Source: Albibacillus kandeliae
GTDB taxonomy: Bacteria; Pseudomonadota; Alphaproteobacteria; Rhodobacterales; Rhodobacteraceae
Reading direction: 5' to 3'
DNA length: 64,000 bases
Assembly: GCF_003116585.1 (NCBI RefSeq)
Contig: NZ_QEHM01000004.1
Span: 186,001-250,000, forward strand
In this document: piece after piece, positions 9,440 through 17,729 of the stretch
Numbering within the stretch: position 1 is the stretch's first letter
Layout: every line of letters begins with the position of its first letter
Notes under the pieces: model-generated
The model's database searches: none
Told to the model about the DNA's origin: nothing
The model's input: only the letters and a program-made list of their open reading frames with translations
Position numbers and translations under genes: made by a program

Positions 9440-10605
9440 CCACCCCCTATTCCGCCTCGGGCGCCGTCCCCGTCACCTACGACCGGGGCAGCGACGACAC
9501 CGGCCTCCGCATCGACAGGATCGAGACCTTCTGCACCCCGCTGATCGGCTTCGTCCGCGTCACCGCCGAGGACGGAACACAGGGCTGGGGCCAGGTCTCG
9601 ACCTACAGCAGCGACATCACCTGCGAGATCCTGCATCGCCAGGTCGCGCCCTGGGCACTGGGGCGCGGCATGGATGCGCTGGAGGCGGTGATCGCCGAGA
9701 TCCCGCTGCGCGAGCACAAGTTCCCCGGCACCTACCTGCGCCGCGCGATGGCGGGGCTCGACACCGCCGTCTGGGACTGGCGCGGCAAGGCGGCGGGCAA
9801 GCCCGTAGCCGAGCTGCTGGGCGGGTCCGCCGGGCCGATCCGCGCCTATGCCTCCTCGATGCGGCGCGACATCACGCCAGAGGACGAGGCACGGCGGATG
9901 ACCGACCTGCGCGAAAGGTTCGGCTTCGACGCCTTCAAGGTACGGGTCGGGGCCGAATGCGGGCAGGACCGCGACGAATGGCCGGGCCGCACGGAAGAGA
10001 TCATTCCCGCGATCCGCAACGCGCTCGGCGACGATGCAGCGCTGCTGGTGGATGCGAACTCGGGCTTTTCACCCGCCCGCGCCATCGAGGTCGGGCGCAT
10101 CCTCGAAGACAACGGCTACGAACATTTCGAGGAACCCTGCCCCTACTGGGAGCTGGAACAGACCGCCGAAGTCGCCCGCGCCCTGATCATCGACGTGGCG
10201 GGCGGCGAACAGGACTGGGACCTGCAGAACTGGAAACGGATGATCGCGCTGAAATCGGTGGATATCGTCCAGCCCGACATCCTCTACCTCGGTGGCATGA
10301 TCCGCAGCATGGAGGTGGCGCGCATGGGCGCGGCGGCAAACCTGCCCTGCACCCCGCACGCGGCCAACCTGTCGCTGGTGACGCTGTTCACCATGCACCT
10401 GCTGCGCGCGGTGCCAAACCCGGGGCGCTATCTCGAATTCTCGATCGAGGGCGACGACTACTACCCGTGGCAGCGCGGGCTCTTCGTCGAAGATCCCTAC
10501 ACGGTGCGCGACGGTCAGGTCACGGTCAGCGATGCCCCCGGCTGGGGTATCGAGGTCACGCCGGAGTGGCTGGCCCGCTCGACCTACAAGTGCAGCGCGC
10601 GCTAG
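9436..10605 (+). CDS. Enolase-superfamily enzyme, mandelate racemase/muconate lactonizing type
   Basis: This 389-residue protein has the capping domain and modified barrel of the mandelate racemase group. Visible active-site elements in order are FKVRVG (a KxR variant of the usual KxK base motif), the metal ligands in LLVDANSGF, in HFEEPCPY and in VAGGEQDWD, and the histidine in TPHAANL. The family removes a proton alpha to a carboxylate, often as an acid-sugar dehydratase or racemase. The ATG at 9436 overlaps the stop of the GMC oxidoreductase gene (ATGA), so the two are coupled. A pathway for a sugar acid or hydroxy acid is a reasonable guess, but the specificity is unknown. Confidence 0.87.
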   Translation: MTTPYSASGAVPVTYDRGSDDTGLRIDRIETFCTPLIGFVRVTAEDGTQGWGQVSTYSSDITCEILHRQVAPWALGRGMDALEAVIAEIPLREHKFPGTYLRRAMAGLDTAVWDWRGKAAGKPVAELLGGSAGPIRAYASSMRRDITPEDEARRMTDLRERFGFDAFKVRVGAECGQDRDEWPGRTEEIIPAIRNALGDDAALLVDANSGFSPARAIEVGRILEDNGYEHFEEPCPYWELEQTAEVARALIIDVAGGEQDWDLQNWKRMIALKSVDIVQPDILYLGGMIRSMEVARMGAAANLPCTPHAANLSLVTLFTMHLLRAVPNPGRYLEFSIEGDDYYPWQRGLFVEDPYTVRDGQVTVSDAPGWGIEVTPEWLARSTYKCSAR

Positions 10606-10626
10606 GCGCGCCGCACCGGAACGGGG

Positions 10627-11553
10627 TCAGACCCCGAGGCAGTACCGCATGACCGCCTTCTGCGCGTGCAGGCGGTTCTCGGCCTCGTCGAAGATCACCG
10701 AATGGGGCCCATCCATCACCGCGCTGGTCGCCTCGTCGTCACGATGCGCCGGCAGGCAGTGCATGAACAGCGCGTCCGGCTTGGCATGCGCCATCAGCGC
10801 CTCGTTCACCTGGTAGGGGCGCAGCTGGTTGTGGCGCCGCTCGCGCGCGGACTGCGGGTCATGCATCGACACCCAGGTGTCCGTCACCACGAGGTCGGCG
10901 CCTGCGACGGCCCGCTCGGGGTTGCGGTCGATGGTGACCGGCCGGCCCTTGGCCGCAGCCCAGTCGAGCCAGGTCTTTTCCGGGTCCAGCGTCTCGGGGC
11001 CGGTAAAGGTCAGGTCGAAGCCGAACTGCCCGGCGGCATGGGCGAAGGAGGCAAAGACGTTGTTGCCATCGCCGGACCACACGACCTTCTTGCCCGCGAT
11101 CGGGCCGCGATGCTCTTCAAAGGTCATGACATCGGCCATGATCTGGCAGGGATGGGTGCGGTTGGTCAGACCGTTGATCACCGGCACGGTGGCGTGTTCA
11201 GCCATTTCGAGCAGCGTCTGTTCCTCGAAGGTCCGGATCATGATCAGATCCACATAGCGCGACATCACCCGCGCGGTGTCGGCGATGGTCTCGCCGTGAC
11301 CCAGCTGCATGTCGGCCCCCGAGAGCACCATGGTCTCGCCGCCCATCTGGCGCACGCCCACGTCAAAGGACACGCGGGTCCGGGTCGAGGGCTTTTCGAA
11401 GATCAGCGCCACCATGCGGCCCTTGAGGGGCTGGTCGTCGTCGGGCGCTCCCTTGGGCCGGTCCTTGCGCGCCTGCTTCATCGCCCCGGCCTGATCGATG
11501 ATGCCCCGGAGATCCTCCGGGGAAGTGGTGTGGATATCGAGAAAATGGGTCAT
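10627..11553 (-). CDS. argF: Ornithine carbamoyltransferase
   Basis: The enzyme transfers the carbamoyl group from carbamoyl phosphate to ornithine to give citrulline in arginine biosynthesis. The 308-residue length is normal for the family. The carbamoyl-phosphate loop is [11 protein letters not shown] near residue 53, and the ornithine-binding HCLP motif appears in [12 protein letters not shown] in the C-terminal half. I chose the ATG at 11553, giving [15 protein letters not shown]; the extra frame upstream runs through a hairpin repeat. It lies downstream of argD in the same direction, with an 82-base gap holding a GC-rich hairpin element. The gap may reduce, but need not stop, read-through from argD. 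Confidence 0.96.
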   Translation of the reverse strand: MTHFLDIHTTSPEDLRGIIDQAGAMKQARKDRPKGAPDDDQPLKGRMVALIFEKPSTRTRVSFDVGVRQMGGETMVLSGADMQLGHGETIADTARVMSRYVDLIMIRTFEEQTLLEMAEHATVPVINGLTNRTHPCQIMADVMTFEEHRGPIAGKKVVWSGDGNNVFASFAHAAGQFGFDLTFTGPETLDPEKTWLDWAAAKGRPVTIDRNPERAVAGADLVVTDTWVSMHDPQSARERRHNQLRPYQVNEALMAHAKPDALFMHCLPAHRDDEATSAVMDGPHSVIFDEAENRLHAQKAVMRYCLGV

Positions 11554-11573
11554 CTGGTCATGCTTCTTGTCTG

Positions 11574-11637
11574 TTGGCGAGGCGGGGGGCCATCTGCCCC
11601 CCGCACCCCCCGAGAGTACTTTCGGAGAAAAGATGTC
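11574..11637. repeat. GC-rich intergenic hairpin element between argD and argF
   Basis: The stretch contains a near-perfect hairpin (GGGGGGCCATCTGCCCCCC) followed by a run of Cs, a GAGAGTACTTT box and a GGAGAAAAGATG tract. The box and purine tract resemble one arm of the longer hairpins near 16850, 53090 and 61870, so I group it with them. It lies between two co-directional arginine genes and could act as a weak terminator or an mRNA stability element. Confidence 0.5.
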
Positions 11638-12823
11638 AGGCCGCCGCGCTGGCGGACTCGACGGCGCTGGCCGCGGCATCGAGGCGGGTGACGGCCTCGG
11701 CGATCTCCTCCTCGCTGATGGTGAGCGGCGGCAGGATGCGGATCACGTTGTCGGCGGCCGGCACCGTCAGCACCAGATTGTCATAACCCGCGGCCACGAT
11801 ATCGGTGTTGGGTGCCTTGCACTTGAGGCCAAGCATCAGGCCCGAGCCGCGCACGCTCTCGAAGACCTCGGGGTGATCGGCGACCAGCCCCTCGAGCTTC
11901 TGGCGGAACAGGCCCGCCTTGGCGTTGACCGACTCGAGAAAGCCCGGCGCAGTCACCTCGTCCATCACCGCGCAGCCCACGGCACAGCCCAGCGGGTTGC
12001 CACCATAGGTCGACCCGTGGGTGCCCGCGGTCATGCCCGAGGCGGCCTCTTCGGTCGCCAGAACGGCCCCGAGGGGGAAACCGCCGCCGATGCCCTTGGC
12101 CACCATCATGATGTCGGGCGCGATGCCGGCATATTCATGGGCAAAGAGGCGTCCGGTCCGGCCCACGCCGCACTGCACCTCGTCGAGGATCAGCAGCAGG
12201 CCCTTGTCGTCGCAGAAGGCGCGCAGCTTCTTCAGGTCGGCATCCGGCAGCGGGCGGATGCCGCCCTCGCCCTGCACCGGCTCGATCAGGATCGCGCCGG
12301 TGGTCTCGCCCACGGCGGCCTCGAGCGCGTCCCAGTCGTTCCAGGCGAGGTGGACAAAGCCCGGCAGCAGCGGGCCAAAGCCCTTGACCATCTTCTCGGT
12401 CCCCGCTGCCGCGATACCCGCAGCGGACCGGCCGTGGAACGAGCCGTCGAAGGTGATGATATCGGTCTTTTCCGGCTTGCCCTTCTCGTACCAGTACTTG
12501 CGCGCCATCTTCACCGCCAGCTCGCAGGCCTCGGTGCCCGAGTTGGTGAAGAAGACAGTGTCGGCAAAGGTGTGCTCGACCAGCCGGTCGGCCAGCGCTT
12601 CCTGGTTCGGGATCCGGTAGAGGTTCGAGGTGTGCCAGAGCGCGTTGGCCTGATCGGTGATCGCCTTGACCAGCGCCGGATGCGCATGGCCCAGCGCGTT
12701 GACCGCGATGCCGGCTCCGAGGTCGAGGAAACGTCGGCCATCCGCCTCGATCAGCCAGGAGCCTTCGCCCTTGACGAAGGAAAACGGCGCGCGGTTGTAG
12801 GTCGGCAGAACGGACGGGATCAT
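11636..12823 (-). CDS. argD: Acetylornithine aminotransferase
   Basis: This PLP enzyme makes N-acetylornithine from N-acetylglutamate semialdehyde in arginine biosynthesis. It is a class III aminotransferase: the [14 protein letters not shown] phosphate-binding region, GSFHGRS, the Asp of [15 protein letters not shown] that contacts the pyridine nitrogen, and the Schiff-base lysine in [10 protein letters not shown] are all present. I prefer the ATG at 12823 ([16 protein letters not shown]) because an AGAGGA sequence lies about 8 bases upstream. An in-frame ATG at 12832 adds three residues and overlaps the stop of a possible nine-codon ORF (12829-12855), so coupling there is an alternative. 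The gene is first of the argD-argF pair and has an arginine-rich leader ORF upstream. Confidence 0.95.
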   Translation of the reverse strand: MIPSVLPTYNRAPFSFVKGEGSWLIEADGRRFLDLGAGIAVNALGHAHPALVKAITDQANALWHTSNLYRIPNQEALADRLVEHTFADTVFFTNSGTEACELAVKMARKYWYEKGKPEKTDIITFDGSFHGRSAAGIAAAGTEKMVKGFGPLLPGFVHLAWNDWDALEAAVGETTGAILIEPVQGEGGIRPLPDADLKKLRAFCDDKGLLLILDEVQCGVGRTGRLFAHEYAGIAPDIMMVAKGIGGGFPLGAVLATEEAASGMTAGTHGSTYGGNPLGCAVGCAVMDEVTAPGFLESVNAKAGLFRQKLEGLVADHPEVFESVRGSGLMLGLKCKAPNTDIVAAGYDNLVLTVPAADNVIRILPPLTISEEEIAEAVTRLDAAASAVESASAAA

Positions 12824-12895
12824 AGGGATCATCCTCTTGGGAACAGAGCCTTCATGGTTGCCCCATGTCAGGCGGTGACGTCAATATCGTGAGTT

Positions 12896-12960
12896 CGGGG
12901 GGGCCTGCAGAGTCGCAGGCCGGGAGCATAGGGGCGCGAGCGCTGAATCTCAGCGTCGGC
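12896..12960 (-). promoter_or_regulatory. Hairpins in the argD leader (possible attenuator)
   Basis: On the transcript strand two short hairpins lie between the small leader ORF and argD. The first pairs CGCTGA with TCAGCG around a 3-base loop and overlaps the arginine codons and stop of the leader ORF. The second is a perfect 7-base stem, GGCCTGC with GCAGGCC (12902-12908 and 12915-12921), around a 6-base loop. The second stem is followed by Cs rather than a U tract, so it is not a standard intrinsic terminator. A role in ribosome-dependent control of argD is inference. Confidence 0.35.
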
Positions 12961-12994
12961 GTCGGACAATCGTGGTGATCGCGTGAATGCTCAT
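12950..12994 (-). CDS. Candidate arginine-rich leader peptide upstream of argD
   Basis: An ATG at 12994 opens a 14-codon ORF reading MSIHAITTIVRRRR and then TGA. Four consecutive arginine codons (CGA CGC CGA CGC) stand directly before the stop, 127 bases before the argD start. This is the layout of amino-acid attenuator leaders such as the Trp and His leaders, with the codon matching the end product of the downstream genes. No strong ribosome-binding site is visible, and the GC-rich background makes arginine codons common, so chance is possible. It begins 9 bases after the stop of the upstream GFA-family gene. Confidence 0.4.
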   Translation of the reverse strand: MSIHAITTIVRRRR

Positions 12995-13002
12995 GCGGCG
13001 GC

Positions 13003-13464
13003 TTATAGCGCCGCACCGCCCTTGCGGAAAGAGGAAAAATCGTCGGCCCCGAGGATCCGCGCGGGCGTCCAGGATCGCGCCCGGCGGTCCCGGCGCATGT
13101 CGGCGGTTTCCTCATCGTAGACCGTTGGGCGCGGCGGCGCGACAAAGGCCCCGGCCTCGTCCAGCGCATTCAGGATCGCGATCGCGGTGGGCGGCTCGGC
13201 CCGGGCCACGGCGGCCACGTAGACACCGCAGCGGGCGCAGAGGTAATAGTCGGCCGTGCCGAGCCCGAAGCTGTAGCGCGAAACGGCATCGGGTACGATC
13301 AGACCCAGCGTGATCCGCCCCCCGGGGTCGGTGATCGCCCGCGTGGCGTGCTTGCGGCAAAAGCTGCACTGACAGGCCCGCACGGCAATCTCGCCCGGAT
13401 CCCGCTCTGTCTCGAAGACCAGCGCCAGCGCGCCGCAATGGCAACCGCCCGCGTAGCGTCTCAT
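13003..13464 (-). CDS. GFA-family zinc-binding protein
   Basis: This 153-residue protein matches the glutathione-dependent formaldehyde-activating (GFA) family fold. Its cysteine pattern is visible: GGCHCGAL near residue 8, CQCSFCRKH near residue 33, and YYLCARCGVY in the middle, enough to bind one or two structural zinc ions. Many members have no proven activity, so I do not assign formaldehyde chemistry. The ATG at 13464 overlaps the stop of the upstream zinc-ribbon gene by one base (TGATG), which fixes the start and implies co-translation. Whether its transcript continues into the arginine genes below is unknown. Confidence 0.8.
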   Translation of the reverse strand: MRRYAGGCHCGALALVFETERDPGEIAVRACQCSFCRKHATRAITDPGGRITLGLIVPDAVSRYSFGLGTADYYLCARCGVYVAAVARAEPPTAIAILNALDEAGAFVAPPRPTVYDEETADMRRDRRARSWTPARILGADDFSSFRKGGAAL

Positions 13465-13721
13465 CAGTCCCCACGCCAGCGGTCGAGCCGCTGCATGCCC
13501 CGGGTCATGAGCCAGGCCAGCGGGCGCGGCACGCGCTTCGCGACCAGCATCTCGATGCAATGGGCCTGGAACTCGGCAAAGCTGGCATCGGGCGCACGAA
13601 AGGCCCCGTTGTCGTAGCAGTGCGAGCAATAGGTCCGGCTGCGGCTGCCATCGGCCTCGGCACCCCCTCCCAACGGGTCCCGCGACAACGGCATCCCGCA
13701 ACTCTGGCATTTCGCGCTCAT
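13464..13721 (-). CDS. Small zinc-ribbon protein
   Basis: This 85-residue protein has two CxxC pairs, KCQSCGMPL near the N-terminus and YCSHCYDNG near residue 30, forming a zinc ribbon. The C-terminal half is helical with many basic residues (AKRVPRPLAWLMTRGMQRL). I chose the ATG at 13721 because the protein then begins MSAKCQSCGMPL with the ribbon at its very start. It matches a family of short putative zinc-ribbon proteins with no established function. Its stop overlaps the start of the GFA-family gene, so the pair forms a small operon. Confidence 0.75.
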   Translation of the reverse strand: MSAKCQSCGMPLSRDPLGGGAEADGSRSRTYCSHCYDNGAFRAPDASFAEFQAHCIEMLVAKRVPRPLAWLMTRGMQRLDRWRGD

Positions 13722-13830
13722 CGCCGTCTCCCTGTCTCGGCCGCCCCCGTCAGCATGGCGGAGCCGCCCCTGACCGGTCAACTGCACGTGGCCCCTTGCC
13801 GAGGTGCAGGACCCGCGTCATAGGCGGATC

Positions 13831-14751
13831 ATGACCCAGCAGACCCCCGATAACCCGCTGCTCGCGGCGCTGATGATCAGCTCGGCCACCGCCTTCATCG
13901 CGGCGACCACGCTGATCGCCAAGGCTCTGGCGACCGGCGCGCTCGGCCCGGCGCTGCATCCGCTGCAGGTCAGCCAGGCGCGCTTCGTTTTCGCCTTCCT
14001 CGTCTTCGCAGGTTTCTTCCTGCTGCGCCGCCCCGGCTTCAAGAAGGTGCACTGGGGCCTGAACCTCGGCCGCACGCTCTGCGGCTGGGCCGGGCTGACC
14101 CTGATGTTCACCGCGGTCACCCGGATCCCGCTGACCGACGCCACCGCGATCAGCTTCCTGAACCCGGTCTTCGCCATGATCCTCGCCATCCCGCTGCTGG
14201 GCGAAAAGGTCGGCCCCGTGCGCTGGACCGCCGCCGCCATCGCCTTTGCCGGGGCGCTGATCCTGCTGCGCCCCACGCCCGGCAGTTTCCAGCCCGCGGC
14301 CCTGCTGGCACTGGTCGCCGCCGGGTTCATGGGGCTCGAACTGATCTTCATCAAGACACTGTCGCGGCGGGAACCGCTGGCGCAGATCCTGCTGGTCAAC
14401 AACCTGATCGGCGCCTGCATCGCCAGCGCCGTGGCCTTTCCGGTCTGGCAGACACCCGAACCGCTGCAATGGCTCGCCCTCGCCGCCATCGGGGTGATCA
14501 TGGCCTGCGCCCAAGCCCTCTTCATCAACGGCATGGCCCGGGCCGACGCCTCCTTTGCCGCGCCCTTCAGCTACTGCACGCTGATCTTCGCCGCGCTCTA
14601 CGACTTCCTCGGCTTCCGCGCGGTGCCCGACGCGGTATCGCTGCTCGGCGCCGCCATCATCCTGTCCGGCGCGCTGCTGCTGGTCCTGCGCGAGGCCCGG
14701 GCCCGCCGCCTCGCCGTCCCGCCGCCCCTGCCCCCGGCCAACACGCCCTGA
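13831..14751 (+). CDS. EamA/DMT-family transporter
   Basis: The 306-residue protein has about ten hydrophobic helices in two EamA repeats, typical of the drug/metabolite transporter superfamily. The first repeat ends near FNPVFAMILAIPLLGEK-like text (FLNPVFAMILAIPLLGE), the second near YCTLIFAALYDFLGFRAVPD. The ATG at 13831 is preceded by a TAGGCGG sequence; the frame upstream is short and not membrane-like. Members export amino acids, nucleobases or other small metabolites, and the substrate cannot be inferred here. It stands alone on the plus strand, divergent from the zinc-ribbon gene. Confidence 0.85.
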   Translation: MTQQTPDNPLLAALMISSATAFIAATTLIAKALATGALGPALHPLQVSQARFVFAFLVFAGFFLLRRPGFKKVHWGLNLGRTLCGWAGLTLMFTAVTRIPLTDATAISFLNPVFAMILAIPLLGEKVGPVRWTAAAIAFAGALILLRPTPGSFQPAALLALVAAGFMGLELIFIKTLSRREPLAQILLVNNLIGACIASAVAFPVWQTPEPLQWLALAAIGVIMACAQALFINGMARADASFAAPFSYCTLIFAALYDFLGFRAVPDAVSLLGAAIILSGALLLVLREARARRLAVPPPLPPANTP

Positions 14752-14871
14752 CCGACCGGCGCCGCTCCGCCCGATCCCGGAAAGGTCGCAAAACAACCCG
14801 CCCCGGTGTCGCTTTCGGCGGGGACAGGCCGCGCCGAAAGCGCGAGAGCGGGGTGGAGAGGAAGACGACCC

Positions 14872-16098
14872 ATGCATGAACGCCGCATCCCCGAATGGCT
14901 GCGCCACCCCCCCGCCCCGGGCATCCGGGGCTTTGCCACCCTCGCCGGGCTCGAGGCAGTGGTGCGCGGCATCCTGATCTCGGTCTTCCCGATCATCATG
15001 TACCGCGCCCTCGGTGCCGCCGAGACGGTCTCCTCGACCTATTTCGTAATCGGTATCGTGTCGCTCTGCACCGGCCTCATGGTGCCCTGGCTGATCCGCT
15101 TCGTGCCGCGCCGCTGGGTCTATACCACCGGGGCGCTGTTCTACGTCCTCGGCTCGGCCCTCGCCATCGCGGGCAGCCCGACGATGGTCGTCGCGGCGCT
15201 GGCGGCCAATACCGTGGCGACGGTCACCACCTTCGTCTGCTTCAACGCCTACGTGCTCGACTACGTGGCCCGGGTCGAACTGGGCCGGGCCGAAACCGCG
15301 CGGCTGTTCTACAGCGCCCTTGGCTGGACCATCGGACCGGTCGCCGGGGTCACCCTGATGCGGCTCTGGGCACCCGCGCCCTTCGTGATCTCGGCCGTCG
15401 CCGCCCTCACCATGCTGGCGGTGTTCTGGTACATGCGCCTCGGCAACGGGCGGCTGATCACCCGGGCGACGCGACCGCCGCAGAACCCGCTGGCTTTCCT
15501 GCCGCGTTTCTTTCACCAGCCCCGGCTGGTCGCAGGCTGGCTCTTCGCCGTGATCCGCTCCTGCGGCTGGTGGGTCTACGTGGTCTACCTGCCGATCTAC
15601 GCCATCGAATCCGGCCTCTCGCCCGAACTCGGCGGCATCGTCCTGTCGATCACCAACGGCTGCCTCTTCGGCACGCCACTGATCCAGGCCTGGATGCGAC
15701 GGCGCAGCCTCAAGCAGGCGGTGCAGACCGGCTTCGCCGCCGCCGGAATCCTCTTCCTCGCCGCCGCCGCGCTCTCGGGCCTGCCGATGGTCGCCGTGGC
15801 GCTGCTGATGCTCTGCTCCTGCTGGCTCATCGTGCTGGACGTCTGCGCCGGGCTGCCCTTCCTGATGGCGGTGAAACCCTCGGAACGCACCGAGATGTCG
15901 GCGGTCTATTCCAGCTTCCGCGACGTCTCGGGCATCATGACCCCCGGGGTTGCCTGGGCGGTGCTGCAGGTGACCCCGCTCTTCGGCATCTTCGCCGCCG
16001 GGGGCCTTGCCATGTTCACCGCCAGCGCCATCGCCGCGCGGATGCACCCCCGCCTTGGCCGCGCCCGCGGCGCCCAGCCCGCCCCCGCCGGGACCTGA
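14872..16098 (+). CDS. Major facilitator superfamily transporter
   Basis: The 408-residue protein is hydrophobic throughout with about 11 to 12 membrane segments and an MFS-like loop of basic residues after the second helix (LIRFVPRRWVYTTG). I chose the ATG at 14872 (MHERRIPEWLRHPP), preceded by a GGAGAGGAAG ribosome-binding site. A notable feature is the GWWVYVVYLPIYAIESGL segment at the start of the second half. No substrate can be named. It lies between the DMT transporter and gcrA on the same strand but is separated from gcrA by a promoter and a terminator hairpin. Confidence 0.8.
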   Translation: MHERRIPEWLRHPPAPGIRGFATLAGLEAVVRGILISVFPIIMYRALGAAETVSSTYFVIGIVSLCTGLMVPWLIRFVPRRWVYTTGALFYVLGSALAIAGSPTMVVAALAANTVATVTTFVCFNAYVLDYVARVELGRAETARLFYSALGWTIGPVAGVTLMRLWAPAPFVISAVAALTMLAVFWYMRLGNGRLITRATRPPQNPLAFLPRFFHQPRLVAGWLFAVIRSCGWWVYVVYLPIYAIESGLSPELGGIVLSITNGCLFGTPLIQAWMRRRSLKQAVQTGFAAAGILFLAAAALSGLPMVAVALLMLCSCWLIVLDVCAGLPFLMAVKPSERTEMSAVYSSFRDVSGIMTPGVAWAVLQVTPLFGIFAAGGLAMFTASAIAARMHPRLGRARGAQPAPAGT

Positions 16099-16114
16099 GC
16101 GGCACCGCCATGCC

Positions 16115-16142
16115 TTGTAACTCGCCCCGGAGTGACTAGAAT
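16115..16142 (+). promoter_or_regulatory. Candidate gcrA promoter
   Basis: TTGTAA at 16115-16120 and TAGAAT at 16137-16142 are separated by 16 bases and resemble sigma-70 -35 and -10 boxes. Transcription would begin near 16149, about 55 bases before the gcrA start codon, so the transcript would include the hairpin at 16165-16187. Confidence 0.45.
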
Positions 16143-16164
16143 AGGGGACTGTCGAACAATCGGG

Positions 16165-16187
16165 AGCGGCCAGCGGGCCGCTTTTTA
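16165..16187 (+). terminator. Hairpin with T tract in the gcrA 5' region
   Basis: A perfect 7-base stem (AGCGGCC with GGCCGCT, 4-base loop) is followed by TTTTTAT, the form of an intrinsic terminator. It could end the MFS transcript. If gcrA is transcribed from the promoter at 16115-16142, it lies in the gcrA leader and could act as an attenuator. Confidence 0.6.
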
Positions 16188-16203
16188 TCTGGAAAGGCCT
16201 GCG

Positions 16204-16782
16204 ATGTCCTGGACTGACGAGCGCGTTGAACTGCTCAAGAAAATGTGGAGCGATGGCCAGTCGGCCAGCCAGATCGCCAAGGAGCTGGGCGGCGTGACGC
16301 GCAACGCGGTGATCGGCAAGGTGCATCGCCTCGGCCTCTCGAACCGCACCGCCGGCGCCCCCGCGCCCGCGGCCAAGCCCGAGGTCAAGTCCAAGCCCGC
16401 CCCCGCCGCCAAGGCGGAACCCAAGGCCAAGCCCGCGCCCAAGACCGAGGCCGCCCGCCCGGCAACCCCGGCGCCCGAGACCAAGTCCGCGGTGCCCGCC
16501 CGGCGCCAGATCATCCCCGCAGGCCAGCCGCTGCCGCCGCAGCCCTCGGCCAACGAGATCAGCCCCGAGGCGCTCGCCAAGGTCAACGAGGTCGAGAAGA
16601 AGGCCAAGAAGATCAGCCTGATGGAACTGACCGAGCGGACCTGCAAATGGCCCGTCGGCGACCCGGCAACCCCCGATTTCTGGTTCTGCGGCCTGCCGGT
16701 GCAGGCGGGCAAACCCTATTGCGAGGCCCATGTCGGCGTCGCCTTCCAGCCGATGAGCGCACGGCGCGACCGCAAGCGGTAA
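16204..16782 (+). CDS. gcrA: GcrA cell cycle regulator
   Basis: GcrA binds RNA polymerase sigma-70 and methylated GANTC sites to control cell-cycle genes in alphaproteobacteria. The 192-residue protein has the characteristic N-terminus MSWTDERVELLKKMW followed by a helix-turn-helix (SASQIAKELGG, TRNAVIGKVHRLGL). A linker rich in Lys, Pro and Ala runs from about residue 50 to 115. The conserved C-terminal sigma-binding block contains CKWPVGDP, FWFCGLPV and YCEAH. The ATG at 16204 is preceded by GGAAAGGCCTGCG. Its own promoter and a hairpin lie upstream, and a long hairpin repeat separates it from the convergent YHS gene. Confidence 0.93.
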   Translation: MSWTDERVELLKKMWSDGQSASQIAKELGGVTRNAVIGKVHRLGLSNRTAGAPAPAAKPEVKSKPAPAAKAEPKAKPAPKTEAARPATPAPETKSAVPARRQIIPAGQPLPPQPSANEISPEALAKVNEVEKKAKKISLMELTERTCKWPVGDPATPDFWFCGLPVQAGKPYCEAHVGVAFQPMSARRDRKR

Positions 16783-16799
16783 CGCGGCCGGAACCGCCA

Positions 16800-16945
16800 G
16801 GGGGCGCTGCCCCCGTCGCGCGATGCGCGACTCCCCCGGGATATTTCGAAACCCAAAGAAGCCGGTTCCGCGCCGTCCTTCTTTGGGTTTTCAAGTATCC
16901 CGGGGGATGAATTGGCCGCAGGCCAAGAAGGGGGCAGCGCCCCCT
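16800..16945. repeat. Long inverted repeat, bidirectional terminator-like
   Basis: Arms at about 16832-16861 and 16879-16908 are inverted copies of each other (CCCCCGGGATATTT... and ...AAGTATCCCGGGGG, each ending in an ACCCAAAGAAG-type tract), with a 17-base loop. Outer flanks at 16800-16815 and 16930-16944 are themselves GC palindromes (GGGGGCGCTGCCCCC and its partner). The element fills the gap between the convergent gcrA and YHS genes, where a bidirectional terminator is expected. Similar cores occur near 11600, 53090 and 61870. Confidence 0.8.
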
Positions 16946-17472
16946 TACTCGCTCGACGGCGCGGGCGAGGTGTAGTTTGGGATCGGGCTCTCCGAGGCGG
17001 CCCCGGCCTCGATCCCCGGCCAGTTGCCCTCGGCCAGCGAGATGTTGCCCGGGATGTCCTCTTCCCAGAAACCGACCACGTTTTCCGTGATGTTGAGGTA
17101 GAGCCTGTCATCGACGATCCGCCAGAGGGTCGGGTTGCCGGGCACCTTTCCGCCTTTCGACACGCCATAGGCGCAGTGCCCGTCGTATTGCGGCGCATAG
17201 CGCGCCGGATCCTGCAGGAAGGCGGCGCGGTTCTCTTCGCTGGCGAAGGCGAAGGTGGCGCCGTTGTATTCTGCGGTGATCGACGCGCGGCCCGGCAGCG
17301 GTTCGGGCTGGTGCTGCCCCACCGGCGACTGGTCGAGGGCGCGGTAGGAGACGACGTCGTAGCCGGAGACGGCAAAGCCGGTCTCGTCCACGAACTGCGG
17401 TCCCGCATGGGCCGACACGCCCCAGAGCGCGGCGAGCGCGAGCGTCAGGGCGGTGGTGTTTCGTGCTGTCAT
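16945..17472 (-). CDS. Secreted YHS-domain protein
   Basis: The 175-residue protein starts with a signal peptide (MTARNTTALTLALAALWGVSAHA) likely cut after residue 23. The mature part has the YHS-like pattern: GFAVSGYDVVSYRAL near the start, then FAFASEENRAAFLQDPARYAPQYDGHCAYGVSKG, as in metal-associated periplasmic YHS proteins. The function of these proteins is not established; copper or heavy-metal handling is suggested for relatives. It is convergent with gcrA and has no operon partner. The ATG at 17472 is the only start that gives the signal peptide. Confidence 0.8.
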   Translation of the reverse strand: MTARNTTALTLALAALWGVSAHAGPQFVDETGFAVSGYDVVSYRALDQSPVGQHQPEPLPGRASITAEYNGATFAFASEENRAAFLQDPARYAPQYDGHCAYGVSKGGKVPGNPTLWRIVDDRLYLNITENVVGFWEEDIPGNISLAEGNWPGIEAGAASESPIPNYTSPAPSSE

Positions 17473-17686
17473 AGGAAGGGTCTCCTCTCCGGGCCGATCC
17501 GCCCGGCCCCCTGCGCAATCAGGATAGGCGCCCGGCTTCAGTGCGGGGAGCCCCGCTGACGCATCCGTGACGAGGGCGGCGCGGGCGTGAGGGAAAGGGC
17601 GCGGATTGTTTCAGCTCGGCCATGTTCGCCCCTGCCGAACTCGCAGCAACAGCCCGGTCTGAAACATTTTCGCTGCAGCGCAATAT

Positions 17687-17703
17687 GATTTGAATTGCAA
17701 ATC
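17687..17703. promoter_or_regulatory. Inverted repeat upstream of marR (likely operator)
   Basis: GATTTG, a 5-base spacer and CAAATC form a perfect 6-base inverted repeat, 27 bases before the marR-type start codon and inside an AT-rich promoter region. MarR-family dimers bind such palindromes and usually repress their own operon, so autoregulation is a natural inference. Confidence 0.5.
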
Positions 17704-17729
17704 AAATTACTTTTCCCTAGATACGACTC

